Origin: Limanda limanda
Taxonomy: Eukaryota; Chordata; Actinopteri; Pleuronectiformes; Pleuronectidae
NCBI RefSeq assembly: GCF_963576545.1
Contig: NC_083637.1
Location: 22,710,507-22,774,506, forward strand
Length of the DNA stretch: 64,000 nucleotides
Reading direction: 5' to 3'
A program made the translations under genes and the position numbers. Position 1 is the stretch's first letter; each line of letters begins with the position of its first letter. Of this stretch, positions 22,210 to 34,100 are shown piece after piece. The notes under the pieces are model-generated. The model was not told the origin of the DNA and ran no database searches. It saw nothing but the letters and a program-made list of their open reading frames with translations.

Positions 22210-24114
22210 TGAATCTTGAACATATTTTTTCAGATTCATCGAGGTCTCCTGCTGTACTTATGCTTAATTGTTATCCATCTGTTGTAAGTCCCTTCGGATA
22301 GAAGCATCTGCTGAATGAGTAAATGTGAATAAATAATTCTACCAATACATAAATATATGACCTACAAACTATCCTAGGAATGCTTGTGTTGTTATAGTAA
22401 CACTGCTTACATTTGACAAAAAAGTCCCACCAGAATGTTAACTTGGGAGATGTTGTGGATCTAAAATCAATAAATCTTCAACAGATGCAATGTTGACTTT
22501 AATTCTTGTGCAAAATCATGGAAATGCACAACTCCCATCTCCCTGAATTGAGATAAAACTGTAGATGTTATTTTGCTGATGATGTTTATTTCCCTAATAT
22601 TTTGAATGGTGTTAAAGCCCTGTTACATGTTGCCATCAGTTTTATGTTTCAAGAAGCTGCAGCTCTCTTCTTAAAGGCGCTTTGTGTTCTGTCTCGCATG
22701 TGCAACGAGTCTTCAACCACTTCACTGGAGTGAAAGGGAATCTGAAGAGAAGAAGAGCTGCAACTCCTCCGTCGTTTAGTCCTCGTCTAATGATCTTCAA
22801 CTCTCTGTCATGTCTTTGTGTAGGCGATGTTAAACAATGACACCAGGTACTGAACTCTGTGTTTCTAAGATACATGAGTGTGTCCGTGGGTGTTGGCTGA
22901 TTGGAAGATATTAAAGGAGAGAAAATGCAACACTTTTACAACACATCTGATAAAGAGGAAACTTCTATACCCATAAACACTTTGGCTGTGACGCACCAAA
23001 CATTATCAACATGATGCAAGTTTGTGAACACAATACAACAGGTTGCATTTGTGTTCAATGACGACTCCTGCCGTAGCAAGGCAACCATTGAAATGCGAGA
23101 ATATAGGAGTGTATGGAAGCTTGCACATTTGATTCCTAAAGGCATCTAAAGGTGCTTTACATTACAAATTAACACATTAAATTATGAAGGCAAGAGAAAA
23201 TCACAAAAACTACTTTTTTTTAAGGTAAATAAAAAGGTAAAACTAAAGTAGAAAAGATTCTGACTGTGTGGGTTCAGTTTGTGTCAGTTACATGCCTGTG
23301 TGACAAATTTCAAACAGTGCTGTTGTGTGTTTGTGCTTGTTGTGTGCACACAATAATGGAGGACTTGTCTTTTTTTTAAAGATACATTTAATCTACTACT
23401 GAACAGAAAAGACAAGCGGACTAATACTAAGGTGACCATAACACCCCCCCAGAAGTGTTGCAATGATCGGACTGATTTGTTATAAAGAGCCGTGAAGCTG
23501 AGGGGATGTGCAGCGCTTGGTGATAATTCTCTGGTTGTTATGAGGAGTGTCACGTGTAGCTGTTTGCGTGTTTTTTTATTACTGAAACCTATGCGTAAAT
23601 AACAATTCAAATTCTCAGTGTCTATTTGAGGAGACTAGTTACCATGTGCTGAGCAGCAGGCAGAAAGTTAGCTTTTATTCTCACCACCCACCTTCATCCT
23701 GTTTCCAGGGTTTCATGGTGACCTTTGAGGTACTATGAGTTCCTGCTGTGTTTCTGCTCAAAGACCACAATCACTTCTCCCTGAGCCCTTGACCATGTTC
23801 AGATTAAACTGAACTGCAGCTGGCCTTTAGAAGCACACTGGCCAGGGGAGATGGGAGCTACTTTATTATTCCATTTCACAGTCTTCCTAACTCAAGTAGA
23901 TGCATTGCTGAATGAAAACAAGTCCACCATGAAATCCTGTATTTATTTCTTAAACGCTGACATTTAAAGGTGCATTTGGTTTGCCTACATCTACATTTGA
24001 GCGAATAACAATGACGTAAATAACACTTAATGAAGTGGTTATGACTAAACTGTTAAAGGTGCTGTATCTAATCGATGGCTAAATTACCAGTATAGAAGAA
24101 AGAGTTTAACTGCT

Positions 24115-24645
24115 TTAAGGACATTTTCCTGAAATTTTCCTGAAATCTTCCAGAGAGGCTTTATGGTAGAACACGAATGCCCCACTCTTTTGCTCTGGAT
24201 ATTTTCTTGAATTTATCCTGCCAGGAAATGCCAGGAAAAAAGTGAGCGCAATTGAGAATACGACATGAAAATGTCTGGATAGTTCAAAGTGATGGAGTGG
24301 GGGTGTTGATGACATTTTTTTTAACCGCGATGGACTGGAAACCGGAAGAAAATAAATATATCAAAGAAGACCCTGAAGATGATGTAACCTTGGACAGACA
24401 AAGAGATTCGAAAGCCTTTGGCGATGAAGGCCAACACCGGCGTTGATGTGCTGTTAACAAAAACACTGCAGCCTACTGTCCCCAGAAGAATTTGATTCGT
24501 CATCTCCTACCTCCTGAATGTTCTACTCAGGAGCCACCTCTTGCATGAATCTTCCAGAACCTTTTCCTGTTGGGAACATGTCTGAGGTGAACTAATACAT
24601 TGTCCAGAGTTGACGTCTGAAAACAGCTTTGATTTGCTTAAGTTT
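24115..24645. repeat. Dispersed MITE-like element, copy A
   Basis: The right side carries CATTGTCCAGAGTTGACGTC followed by TGAAAACAGCTTTG. This is the reverse complement of the type of end seen at 27,358 (GCCGTTTTCAGACATGGACT). The interior holds CCTGAAATTTTCC and CAGGAAATGCCAGG words. Probably a non-autonomous DNA element; the borders are not resolved. Confidence 0.4.
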
Positions 24646-27354
24646 CTATAATTTTTCTCAATTTTTTTTTAACTTCAGTTAGTAAAATAATAATATTTAT
24701 AGCACTTTTCAAAACAATTATCAAAGTGCTTTACTAAAAACAATATAAAACTTAACTTAACCCGACTACTTTAAAAAAAAATTGGTAAGATAATGGAATC
24801 TTTGAATGATGTTGCGTCAGTGTGCTTGTTATGATTGAGACACCAGCTATTTAATTTATAGACATCAGACATGATATATAATGAGTGTGGCAGATATGGT
24901 TTATGTTCAAATATATCTGAAAGAACATCGCAGTAAATAGGCCAACAGACGGATTTTCCATATCCCAGGACGTACAGTTCCAAGACTGTGCAAAAATAGC
25001 CCTCCTGTTGCCGATGAGAAAAATGAGCAGAGGCATTAGGCCCATGAATTCCCACAGATACACGATGAAGGTAGAGGTGATAACAGTCAGAGTCATCACT
25101 GCTTTGCATGTGATTGATGCTATCAATGAAGTAATGTGCAGCCATCTTCATCTAGGCAGAGGACAGACAGCTGATTATTATCACCCCCTTAAACTCTGGA
25201 CAGTCCTGGTACGTGCCTCAGGCTATGGAGGCAGTAACTCAGCAAAATGAGTCCAGGTCCTAAGTCCGTGGGCTGATGTGAAGGACCCACCGAGCAAAAA
25301 ACAAAATCTACAGCATGTCCTTGTTCTGATGAGGGCAATGCAAGCATCAATGATGATAACCCTGTGGCAGCAGAGACCCGAAACACAAAGATCACTGGGT
25401 TTGTTTTGTAACATGGATTTGACAAAACCCAAAAGGCCTGCAGCTGATTCAAGAAATATCTAAATTAATAATAATTACAATGGGGAACAATATCCATCAA
25501 GATCAAGGTCCATGCACTGTTTCATGAGAAAGATAAAAAAAAATGTTGAAAAACTGTATTTTATAAGGATAATGAAATTAAAAAGTGAAGAAAACATTAT
25601 TTTTCGACTGGATCCACATCAAAATGTAATTGATTTCCCTCGCTGGACCACTATCTCTCCAACAACCACATTCACCTTAGATATTTCACCAAGGGTTACA
25701 ACTAATATAACTGTTAAGTATTCAATTTCTATTCACGCAATTTCAATATCCTACATGTATAATATGCTTCACTGTTAATTTGTTTGTATTGTACACATTT
25801 CTAATTATTAAGCTTGTGTGTTTAATTTATATTTTGAATGTGTATTTCACGATTCCCTTTGTAGCTGCTGTAACACGGTACATTTCTCCATAGTGGGACG
25901 GATGAAGGATTATCTTATTTCCTTTTATCTTATCTTTTATCAGTCCAGTGCTTTTTGTCATAGTCCTGCTGACACTAAACCAGCATGGGTGAAAACATGA
26001 CCTCTATAAAAAGAGTGTGGTGATGTGATTTACAACAATCTCTCTCACTACCATAAACAAATGTATAGCCTGATTATGTAATGTAGGACAGGACACACAG
26101 CACAGAAGAAAAACAATAAAACACACATTATTTCACATTAGTATTTTAATTCCAAAATTCTTGGTAACTGATCTCGAAAAGATTAATTCCAACACCCGGA
26201 ACTGGGGCTCCCTCCAGTTCCATTTCTATGCATATGAATAAAGCTGGGGTTAACATTAGCAGTATTATGGCAGATCTACAGTTGAGGACCTCACACTATA
26301 AAGGAACTCATCATTCAACACAACAACATGCAGGCAAACATTCATTTAGTGGCATTGTGGCCCTTTTTTTTAATGTATCCTAGGATGAAGATGCAGGACT
26401 TGTTAGAATGCACAAGTCAGGATACTTTACACATTGTTACACTGCCCCCTGCAGGACATATACAGTAAGGCAACGTTACTTGACATGGTCTCTGTATACA
26501 GAGCAGGCACAGCACAGAGAATGCCTACTATCACTGAACCAAAGTCATCATGGAAAATAAAGTCAAGGGCCACAAAGCGTCCTCAACTGGAACCACTAAC
26601 ATGTTCAATCAAAAAAAGAAATTAAAATGTATTTCTATTTCTACTCAGAACTTGAACTTTTAAGTCTATAGCGGGTGTTTCTACTCAGCGGGTAAGTCAG
26701 TAGGATAACAGAGATTCATTAAAGTGCCTTTTAAAAGAGAGTGGCATCCTGAGTCATAAAGTCTGACATGCGTTCATCTAGATGAAAATGCTACATATAC
26801 ACGTGTAGTGTACTGCAGTTCTCTACAGGCATCTGCATTCAAACAGTATAAGAACTTTAAGAGATATCAAGTGGTCATTTGAAATTACATTGCAGAATTG
26901 GAAAACTTAAAAGAGCCACTGACAAATGAACCCTTGTCACTCTGCTTCACAGTTTCCCCACTAAGTCCCTCCTCACTTAAAAACTCGACACACACAAGCT
27001 TGGTCCTCTCCCCTGAAAGATTTAAGAGTCAAATCATAGCAGCGGTGGAATAAAGGAATGAAGTAAAGGAGAATCAGAAATTTTAAAAATAATAGTAAGG
27101 CGAGGAGAAGGCAAAAAAAGAAATCTGTAAAATCCAGGGTGCATCACATTTGGTCACCGCTGTTAGGAATGATTACTATGTAGTTCCATAACAGCTGGAT
27201 CAGTCATGTTTCACCAATGGCTTTCGGGAATTATTATAGTTTGGTAAGAACGGCACTGATGTCAAGGCTACACTTTGTTGACAACTACACAAGTAAATCA
27301 CACACAATGTCTTCGCCTCATTTGAAAACAATCAAATGTTGTAGAGAGTGATAA

Positions 27355-27625
27355 AGCCGTTTTCAGACATGGACTGACAGCTGTATGTGGGAACGCAAAT
27401 GCCCGAGTCAGTTGCTCCAGACATTTTACAGAACGGAAAATGTCTGGGTGAGCCGATGTGAAAATACAACTGGAAAATGTTTGGAAAATTCACAGCGAGC
27501 GAGCGAGCCTGTTGATGACGCTTCTAACACTCGACAAATACGAAACTGCAAAGACAATTTAAGCCGCAGTCTACAAGTGCCGATCACCTGGTGTGGGCTC
27601 TGAAAGCGCTGTGCACCACTTTGGA
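27355..27625. repeat. Dispersed MITE-like element, copy B
   Basis: It starts with GCCGTTTTCAGACATGGACT and contains GTTGATGACGCTTCTAACAC. Both words recur (the first in reverse) in intron 3 of slc25a10 at about 31,900-32,335. Confidence 0.45.
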
Positions 27626-27803
27626 TTAATGCCCCGAGTGCAGAGATTAGAACATAAATCACATTATCTGATCAGCAGTTAGACTGTCATCATCAAGGTC
27701 GAGGAATAACGCTGGTCCCCCAACTCAAATCATCTCATCCAGACACGCATTTAACTCTACTAGAAATTATAATGGACGACTACATTAACATCTAGAGCTC
27801 ATT

Positions 27804-27809
27804 TTTAAT
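27804..27809 (-). promoter_or_regulatory. Candidate slc25a10 poly(A) signal (ATTAAA)
   Basis: ATTAAA on the minus strand lies about 215 nt downstream of the slc25a10 stop codon and is the nearest common signal variant I see. No transcript evidence. Confidence 0.3.
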
Positions 27810-28021
27810 CTCCTTTCTAAATTTTGAAGGTCAACCTAAAATCAACTGGACTGCACCTTCCGAGCAGAAGGACTCATCTGTTTTTCCAGTATTCATCCCT
27901 TCCAGCCGCTGGTGCTCACCGTCATCAAAATCCCTTAGTGTCTTGCTTTGAGACAGAGGTAGAGCAAAAGGGGGAGCCTGAGCACACGCATAGTGTGGCC
28001 CCCCCACCCTGCGGAGAGTGC

Positions 28022-28123
28022 TCAGGAGATGATGCGAATGCCAAAGTTCTTCTTGAGCTGCTCCAGGAAGAGGAAGGTGAGCACTGTGTGGGGAATCAAG
28101 CGGATCCCTGCTGGAGCGAGACC
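28022..28123 (-). CDS. slc25a10: slc25a10 exon 11 (terminal)
   Basis: 33 codons plus TGA, starting GLAPAGIRLIPHTVLTF and ending FGIRIIS. The acceptor is CCTACAG. Confidence 0.95.
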   Translation of the reverse strand, partial: GLAPAGIRLIPHTVLTFLFLEQLKKNFGIRIIS

Positions 28124-31100
28124 CTGTAGGAATATACAACATTGCATTGTGACATGGAATTCTCAACCTAAAGCTTCTACAACAAATATATGTATCCCTA
28201 GAAACTGACTTTAAATCACTGCCTCCAGCCACGAGGTTATGGGTTTGTTCAGATCACACAGAAACTTCGGAACATATGACCATGAAGCCCAGTGGGAGGA
28301 TGGGGTGTGGGTCAGGGAAGAAACCGTAACAGGGGGAGGATTCCAATTTTGTTATTTCCAATTTCTTTAACATTGTGAGTTAGGATATTTTTCATGGAAT
28401 TTGATGAAAAAAAGAATCAGTCACATTTAGGGGACTGATGGGGTCTGTAATTTGGTCAAGACCCTTTTTTTTTTTTATTGACTACTCACTTTCGAATACT
28501 AACAATAAAAATGACAATTTTTATTTTCTATTCTTTGTGGGAGAACACTGTGCTTGAACAAGGAGCCATTTTCTAAATGTATTCAGTGATGTGTTTACTC
28601 AAAGCTTTAGAGCTGACAGTGAACAAGGAAATGAGTGCTTAATTACTTTATTGAAGCAGGACTTTTGCATGGATGTTGGACATATAATTGGCCCCTATGT
28701 GTTAACTGTGGCCCCTTAATGGCCCCTGTTTTCAAAAAGTCCTCGATCTGCCACTGCAGTCAGCAACAGCAGCTCTCATAGGGTCATTAACAAGATCCTG
28801 CAGGATTTATTGTTTATTTGCATAGTCAAATACATGAACTGTCCTGCAGAGGGCAGAGCATTCTCTCCTCACCACTTCTTTTGGTTTGACTGAGTTAAGA
28901 TGAATCTACAGTAATTTACTAAAATAATTTCCATGTAATTGAATAAATACATCATAGTGTTGCAGCACCTATTACTATCTTGAACTGAGGGCTTTTCTTT
29001 CACTGCTGAGGCACAGACAGGGACCAGTAGGAATCAAAGCATCCTACTCTAAAGAAATCCTGATTAATTAGTACTAAAAAATGACAATCATGTATAGTAT
29101 GAAGGAGTGTCTTTTTACCTTGTAAAATGCAAGAGGTCCTAGCTTGGCAGTTTCACGTATGCAATGTGCTACCCCCTGAAGAGAGAGACAGGCTGGGTGA
29201 ATATGACGACATTATGACACATGAAGTGGAGGGATACGCAGAAATAGAGAGGAATGAAACGATTAGAGGAGAAAATTAAGAGGGATCTTCTCACCGTGTA
29301 CTCTCCCTTTGAATTCATCAGTCTCGTCTTCATCACATCCAGAGGTTGACACAGGAACGTAGCACAGCCTCCCTGCAGAGGAAGAGTTCACAAAAGCAGA
29401 GGTCAGCAGACAGAAGGGGCCTTGTCAACACTTGTCTGAGTCAGGATTCCACTGCACACAAATGTATAAAACCTGATACTTACAGCAATGAAGCTGGAAA
29501 GAAAGTGTGTGAGCATGTTATCTCCCATCATCCCCGTTCCCAACACAAGCTGCTTGGCCTGGTCATAACACGCCAACTGATGGTGGGAAAAAGAAACAAG
29601 AGACAGAGAAAATTTGTTCAAAGGTCTTTCATTCAAATCAGCATTGTCCAGATGTAACCAATACCATGGCTCAGGTGTCTATCTGTGTTCCGGTTTGGTG
29701 TCTAGGGACACTGTGGTCATATGATCCTGGAATTACACTTTTCAAGAGTTGGCCTACATGTATTATGCAATTACATTCTGTATGTAAAAGAAAAAATCTG
29801 TCAAAAGCACTGCACAAATGTTAGTGTCCAATTCTAAATGTTCAGGACATGGCTCACCTCAGTGGTAGCACAAAAAAGACACAGTGCCATCAACAAGATT
29901 ATTTAACTGACATAACTATTGAAAAATGATAATGACAAACAAGTTTCGAGACCTGGGATGGGAACCAGGGAAACGTTCTGAAGACATCTACTCTGCAAAG
30001 CTGCATTTAGTTTTGATGTGCTGACATTTACAGAGATACTGCACATTGAAATGTGTTTTCTGAGCTTTGAGCTGAATTGTATGAGTGTTCTCTGATGAAA
30101 TACATTAATGCAGGTTTGAATATCACATTTTATTACCAATTCTAAAACAAAAACAAAATTACTGCAATGCAGTTGTATCTCTCTGCCAACCAGTGCAAAA
30201 CATGTTTTTTGAAGCCACCATGACCTTGGCCTTTGACCACCGAAACCAAATCAGTTCATCAGTGAGTCATAGTGAACGTTTGTACCAAATTTGAAGACAT
30301 TTCCTCAAAGCTTATCTTAAGATATCAAGTTAAAAAAAAAACATAAACATACTCTGAGGCCACCTTGACCTTGCCCTTTGACGCTTGACTACCAAAATGA
30401 AAACCAAGGTTCAGTGAATGTTTTTACCAAATTTCAGAGAATTACCTGGAAGCATTTTGGAGATAGCGCGTTCACAAGGCAAAAAACAAGCTTTTTTAGG
30501 TCACAGTGACCTTGACCTTTGACCACCAAATTCTGTTCAGGTCATACTTGAGGCTAAAGTGAATGTTTGTGCCACATGTTATAATATTCCCTTTGGAAAT
30601 TCCTGATATATTGAGTGCAAAACAACGCTCGGTCATGTGACCCTGACCTCTAGACCTTTGAGCACCAAAATGTAATCAGTTCATCTTTGAGTCTAAGTGA
30701 ATATTGGAACCAAATATTGACACCAGCCATCTATACCGGCTGTTCAAACTTCCTAGGACGACCGCGGCTGTGACGTCGGCAAACTTCCTTCAAAAAGCTG
30801 TAAAGTTACACTCCCAACAAAAAGTAGCCTATTCATAAAGGAAACTGACTCATTATTGATGCATGTAACTTTAATTTAATTCTGTTGACTTCAATTATCT
30901 CCTTTATTAACTTATACATGGATTCTAAATTTGATACACACCTTAACATGGCTAATAAAAATATTAGCGTTTGAAGAAACAGACATTGCTCTTCACTGGT
31001 TGAAGAATCCTCCTGGTTTCCCTCAAGCTCACAGGCTGTTTATTAACTTTTTAACTCACACGATTTCACATTAAACCAACAAAAGGTCCCTGCTAATAAA

Positions 31101-34100
31101 TGTCCATCTCTCCGCAGTCTGTGATTGATGTGACTGACCTGTCCAACAGTGACCATGGCTCCTCTGCTGGCGGCCATGGTGGCTCCTGAGAACAGTTTCC
31201 TCACACCCTCTGTGGGACAGGACACAGGTCACAGATCAGACAGGAGTGATCAGTGTGAAGTTACACCCAATAGGATTTACCTTCACTGGCGACTCTGTAG
31301 AGCCCATCCACAGCATGTTTGTAGCTACAGGAAATAAGACAAACACCAGCGTTATATCACGGTGAAAGACAGAGGACATCTAACGCGACAGAATAAAGTT
31401 ACAACACTCACCCCCTCCTCAGCTCCGGTGGTAGTTTCATATCATTCTGCATCCTAGAAGCCATAGAGTTCAGATATTTTATATTAATAATTGTTGTTTT
31501 TGACCATAGACCAATTATAATAAATTATAAAGCACTTAACTGCAGGAATTGTGCATATACATTAATGCCACTTTGAATACTGTCATGGAGTCTTACCTGA
31601 CATTCACCAAGTCTGCTGGCGTTCCGACAAACCCACCAGTAAAACCTGTTGAAATACAATCCTGCATGGGTGACACTGCATGTGTATGCTTGCACATATA
31701 CTTTACAGAGTGACATTTTGGTCGGTTGTGCAAGTTGTGATTGTTACAGTTGGGGTACGGGCTAGGAAAAGCATTATGCCAATGAGCATCCTCACAAAAG
31801 CGACATGCACTGAACTGCACCGACAGTATGACATCGTCCAGAGGGGCTGCATGTGAGATCCAAACCGGGTAAGTGATAGGCTTAAGACTTTTCTTGAGCC
31901 CTCTAGTAAAAACTCTGGATAATGTCCAAATGAGCCCATGTGAGAACAAAGCAAGAGATTCTCTGGAGGATTAACAACAAGCGAGTGTATGTTGATGACG
32001 CTTCTAACACGTGACGGACGGAAAAAAACAAACGGAAAACAAATATCTTAGGATGAAAAAGATGTTCCATAAATGAAGAAGACACCGCCGGAGATGTAAA
32101 CTTAAAAAAAAACAGATTCAATAACTTTTGGTGATAAGGGCCGAGGTTGCGGATTAAAAAACATGTGATCTTGGCAGCAGAAGGAATACGTTACATCCTG
32201 CCTCTGTCTGCTGCACCACCCCTCACCTGAGAACTCCAGAGATTTCTGTGTTTTTGTGAACGTGTCATGGGTGAAAGGTAATAAAAACCCAATTCGGTGG
32301 ACATTGTCAGGAGTTCATGTCCGAAAACGGCTTAAGATAGAAGTACAACAAGAGTGCTCGCACCTCCAAAGGCTCCCAGCAGGACCTTCTGGTAGAAGGG
32401 CATTGGGCCCTGGCTTGTGCTGCCCAACATGTCCCTCACTGTCTCATAGATGGCAAACCTGGTGAGGGAATAGGACATCTGAGGGGAGAGGAAAGAAGAG
32501 GAGAGGAGAGGGAATGAATCAACAGATGATCCAACAGTTTCTTTTTTTCAGCCACTTGGAAGCGCCTCGGGCAACATAGTGAAACATGATCAGGATGCAC
32601 CATTTACAAGTTGAAACTTCTCCTTCTCTTCATCATCCACTTGCTAGGAATCAACTTGTCTGACACCTTCCAGTCATAATGTAAATAATCTGCAACATTT
32701 ACAGAACAGCTTAACACACTGCAGTCAGTAAAACTACCTGTCTACTACATGCAGTGGCGGTTCGTCATACAGGGCGCTGGGGCGCCGCCCACCCTACAAT
32801 TTTGAGATGAAAAAAAAAAAAAAAAAAAAAAATGACATGTCAAAAAACATTATATATCAAATAATTTAATAAGAAATGTACTGTTTTAAAGCGTTAAATG
32901 TGTGCCGGAGACCGTAAGCCCCTGTCAAAAACCACTTAATATATTATATTTGGTAATATATTTGCCATTCGTTATCACTGAGAGAGAAGCCACTCCTCCC
33001 TGTGGGCGCCGGGCAAGTGGAAGTCTATGGAAGCCAACAAAAGGGGCAGGAACATTTGAGCAAGGACAGCTTCTCAATGGCGGATGACAGTTCGAGCCAT
33101 GGGCGCACTTCACTTGCGCCTACAGCCAATGAAAGGGTTTCTTATACATCATGCTGACAGGACTGTCCAATCAGAGACCTTATCACTGATCTACAGGAGC
33201 TGCATAGTTAGCAGATACTTTTAATCTGCACGGAGGTGCAGCTCCGGTCCCGGAGCACTGAGTGAGACAGGTAGAGGACAGACAGTGGACAGATAGAATC
33301 ATTGTTGTTTACTGTGTCGTGTGTGTAGTTTTATTGATCAGTAATAATCAGCTGAAATTTTTACCCACATGTTAACGTGCATGGGGACGTGCTCCTCCGG
33401 GACCGTCCCCGGGGACGTCCCGGTCTCGGTCACCTCCCGGAGCACCGGAGCATCTCCCCGGGGACCGGGACGTCCGGGACGACCGGGACGCGACCGGAGC
33501 ACCTCCCGGAGCACCGTGCACCTCCCCGGGTGCACCTCCCTCCGGCGCTCCGGAGACCGGGACGTGTCCGGGGACGTCCCGGTCTCGGTCCGGGGACCGG
33601 GACCGGAGCACGCACCGGAGCACCTCCCCGGGGTGCTCCGGGGACCTCCGGTCCGGGACGTCCCCGGGGACGTCCCGGAGACGGTCCCGGAGGAGCACGT
33701 TCCCGGGGACGTCCCGGACCGGAGGTCCCCGGAGCACCCCGGAGTTTTTTATTTCTCATTGCGGTGGGCTATTTAAACCGCGCCGCCCAAGTGCGCCCCC
33801 CCCAAAAAAAATGTCACCAGCCGCCACTGACTACATGTATTCAGTATCCTACAGTATCTGTAATCTCTGTGCGTGTACTTTTTTGTTATTGGGAGAAACA
33901 ACACGATAATCTTGTTGAATCTCATGAGAATGCAACAGCAGAATTTATATGTGCTCTCAGAAGGGGACTGACTCATTCTTTTATGTAAAGCACCTTGAAC
34001 TGGCTCCCTGTATGAAATATGGTATAACATTTGAATTAACCTGCCTTGCGTAGGACACTGGTTCATGTCCAGATGTCTTATATGTTTGTTAATTGTTGTT

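Larger units (their letters stand above)
22210..27803. other. Intergenic sequence, no gene seen
   Basis: No gene is supported between the TATC array and the 3' end of slc25a10. Two related dispersed elements are recognisable (about 24,115-24,645 and about 27,355-27,625), which share TTTTCAGAC- and TGATGACGCTTCTAACAC-like words with 31,900-32,335. A reverse-orientation repeat tail lies at about 24,690-24,760. Confidence 0.5.

Noticed and set aside
33338..33988. Overlapping 100-200 codon frames on both strands in the GC-rich cluster
   Set aside because: GC-rich palindromic repeats lack stops in all frames; there is no recognisable domain, and the region is inside a transposon.
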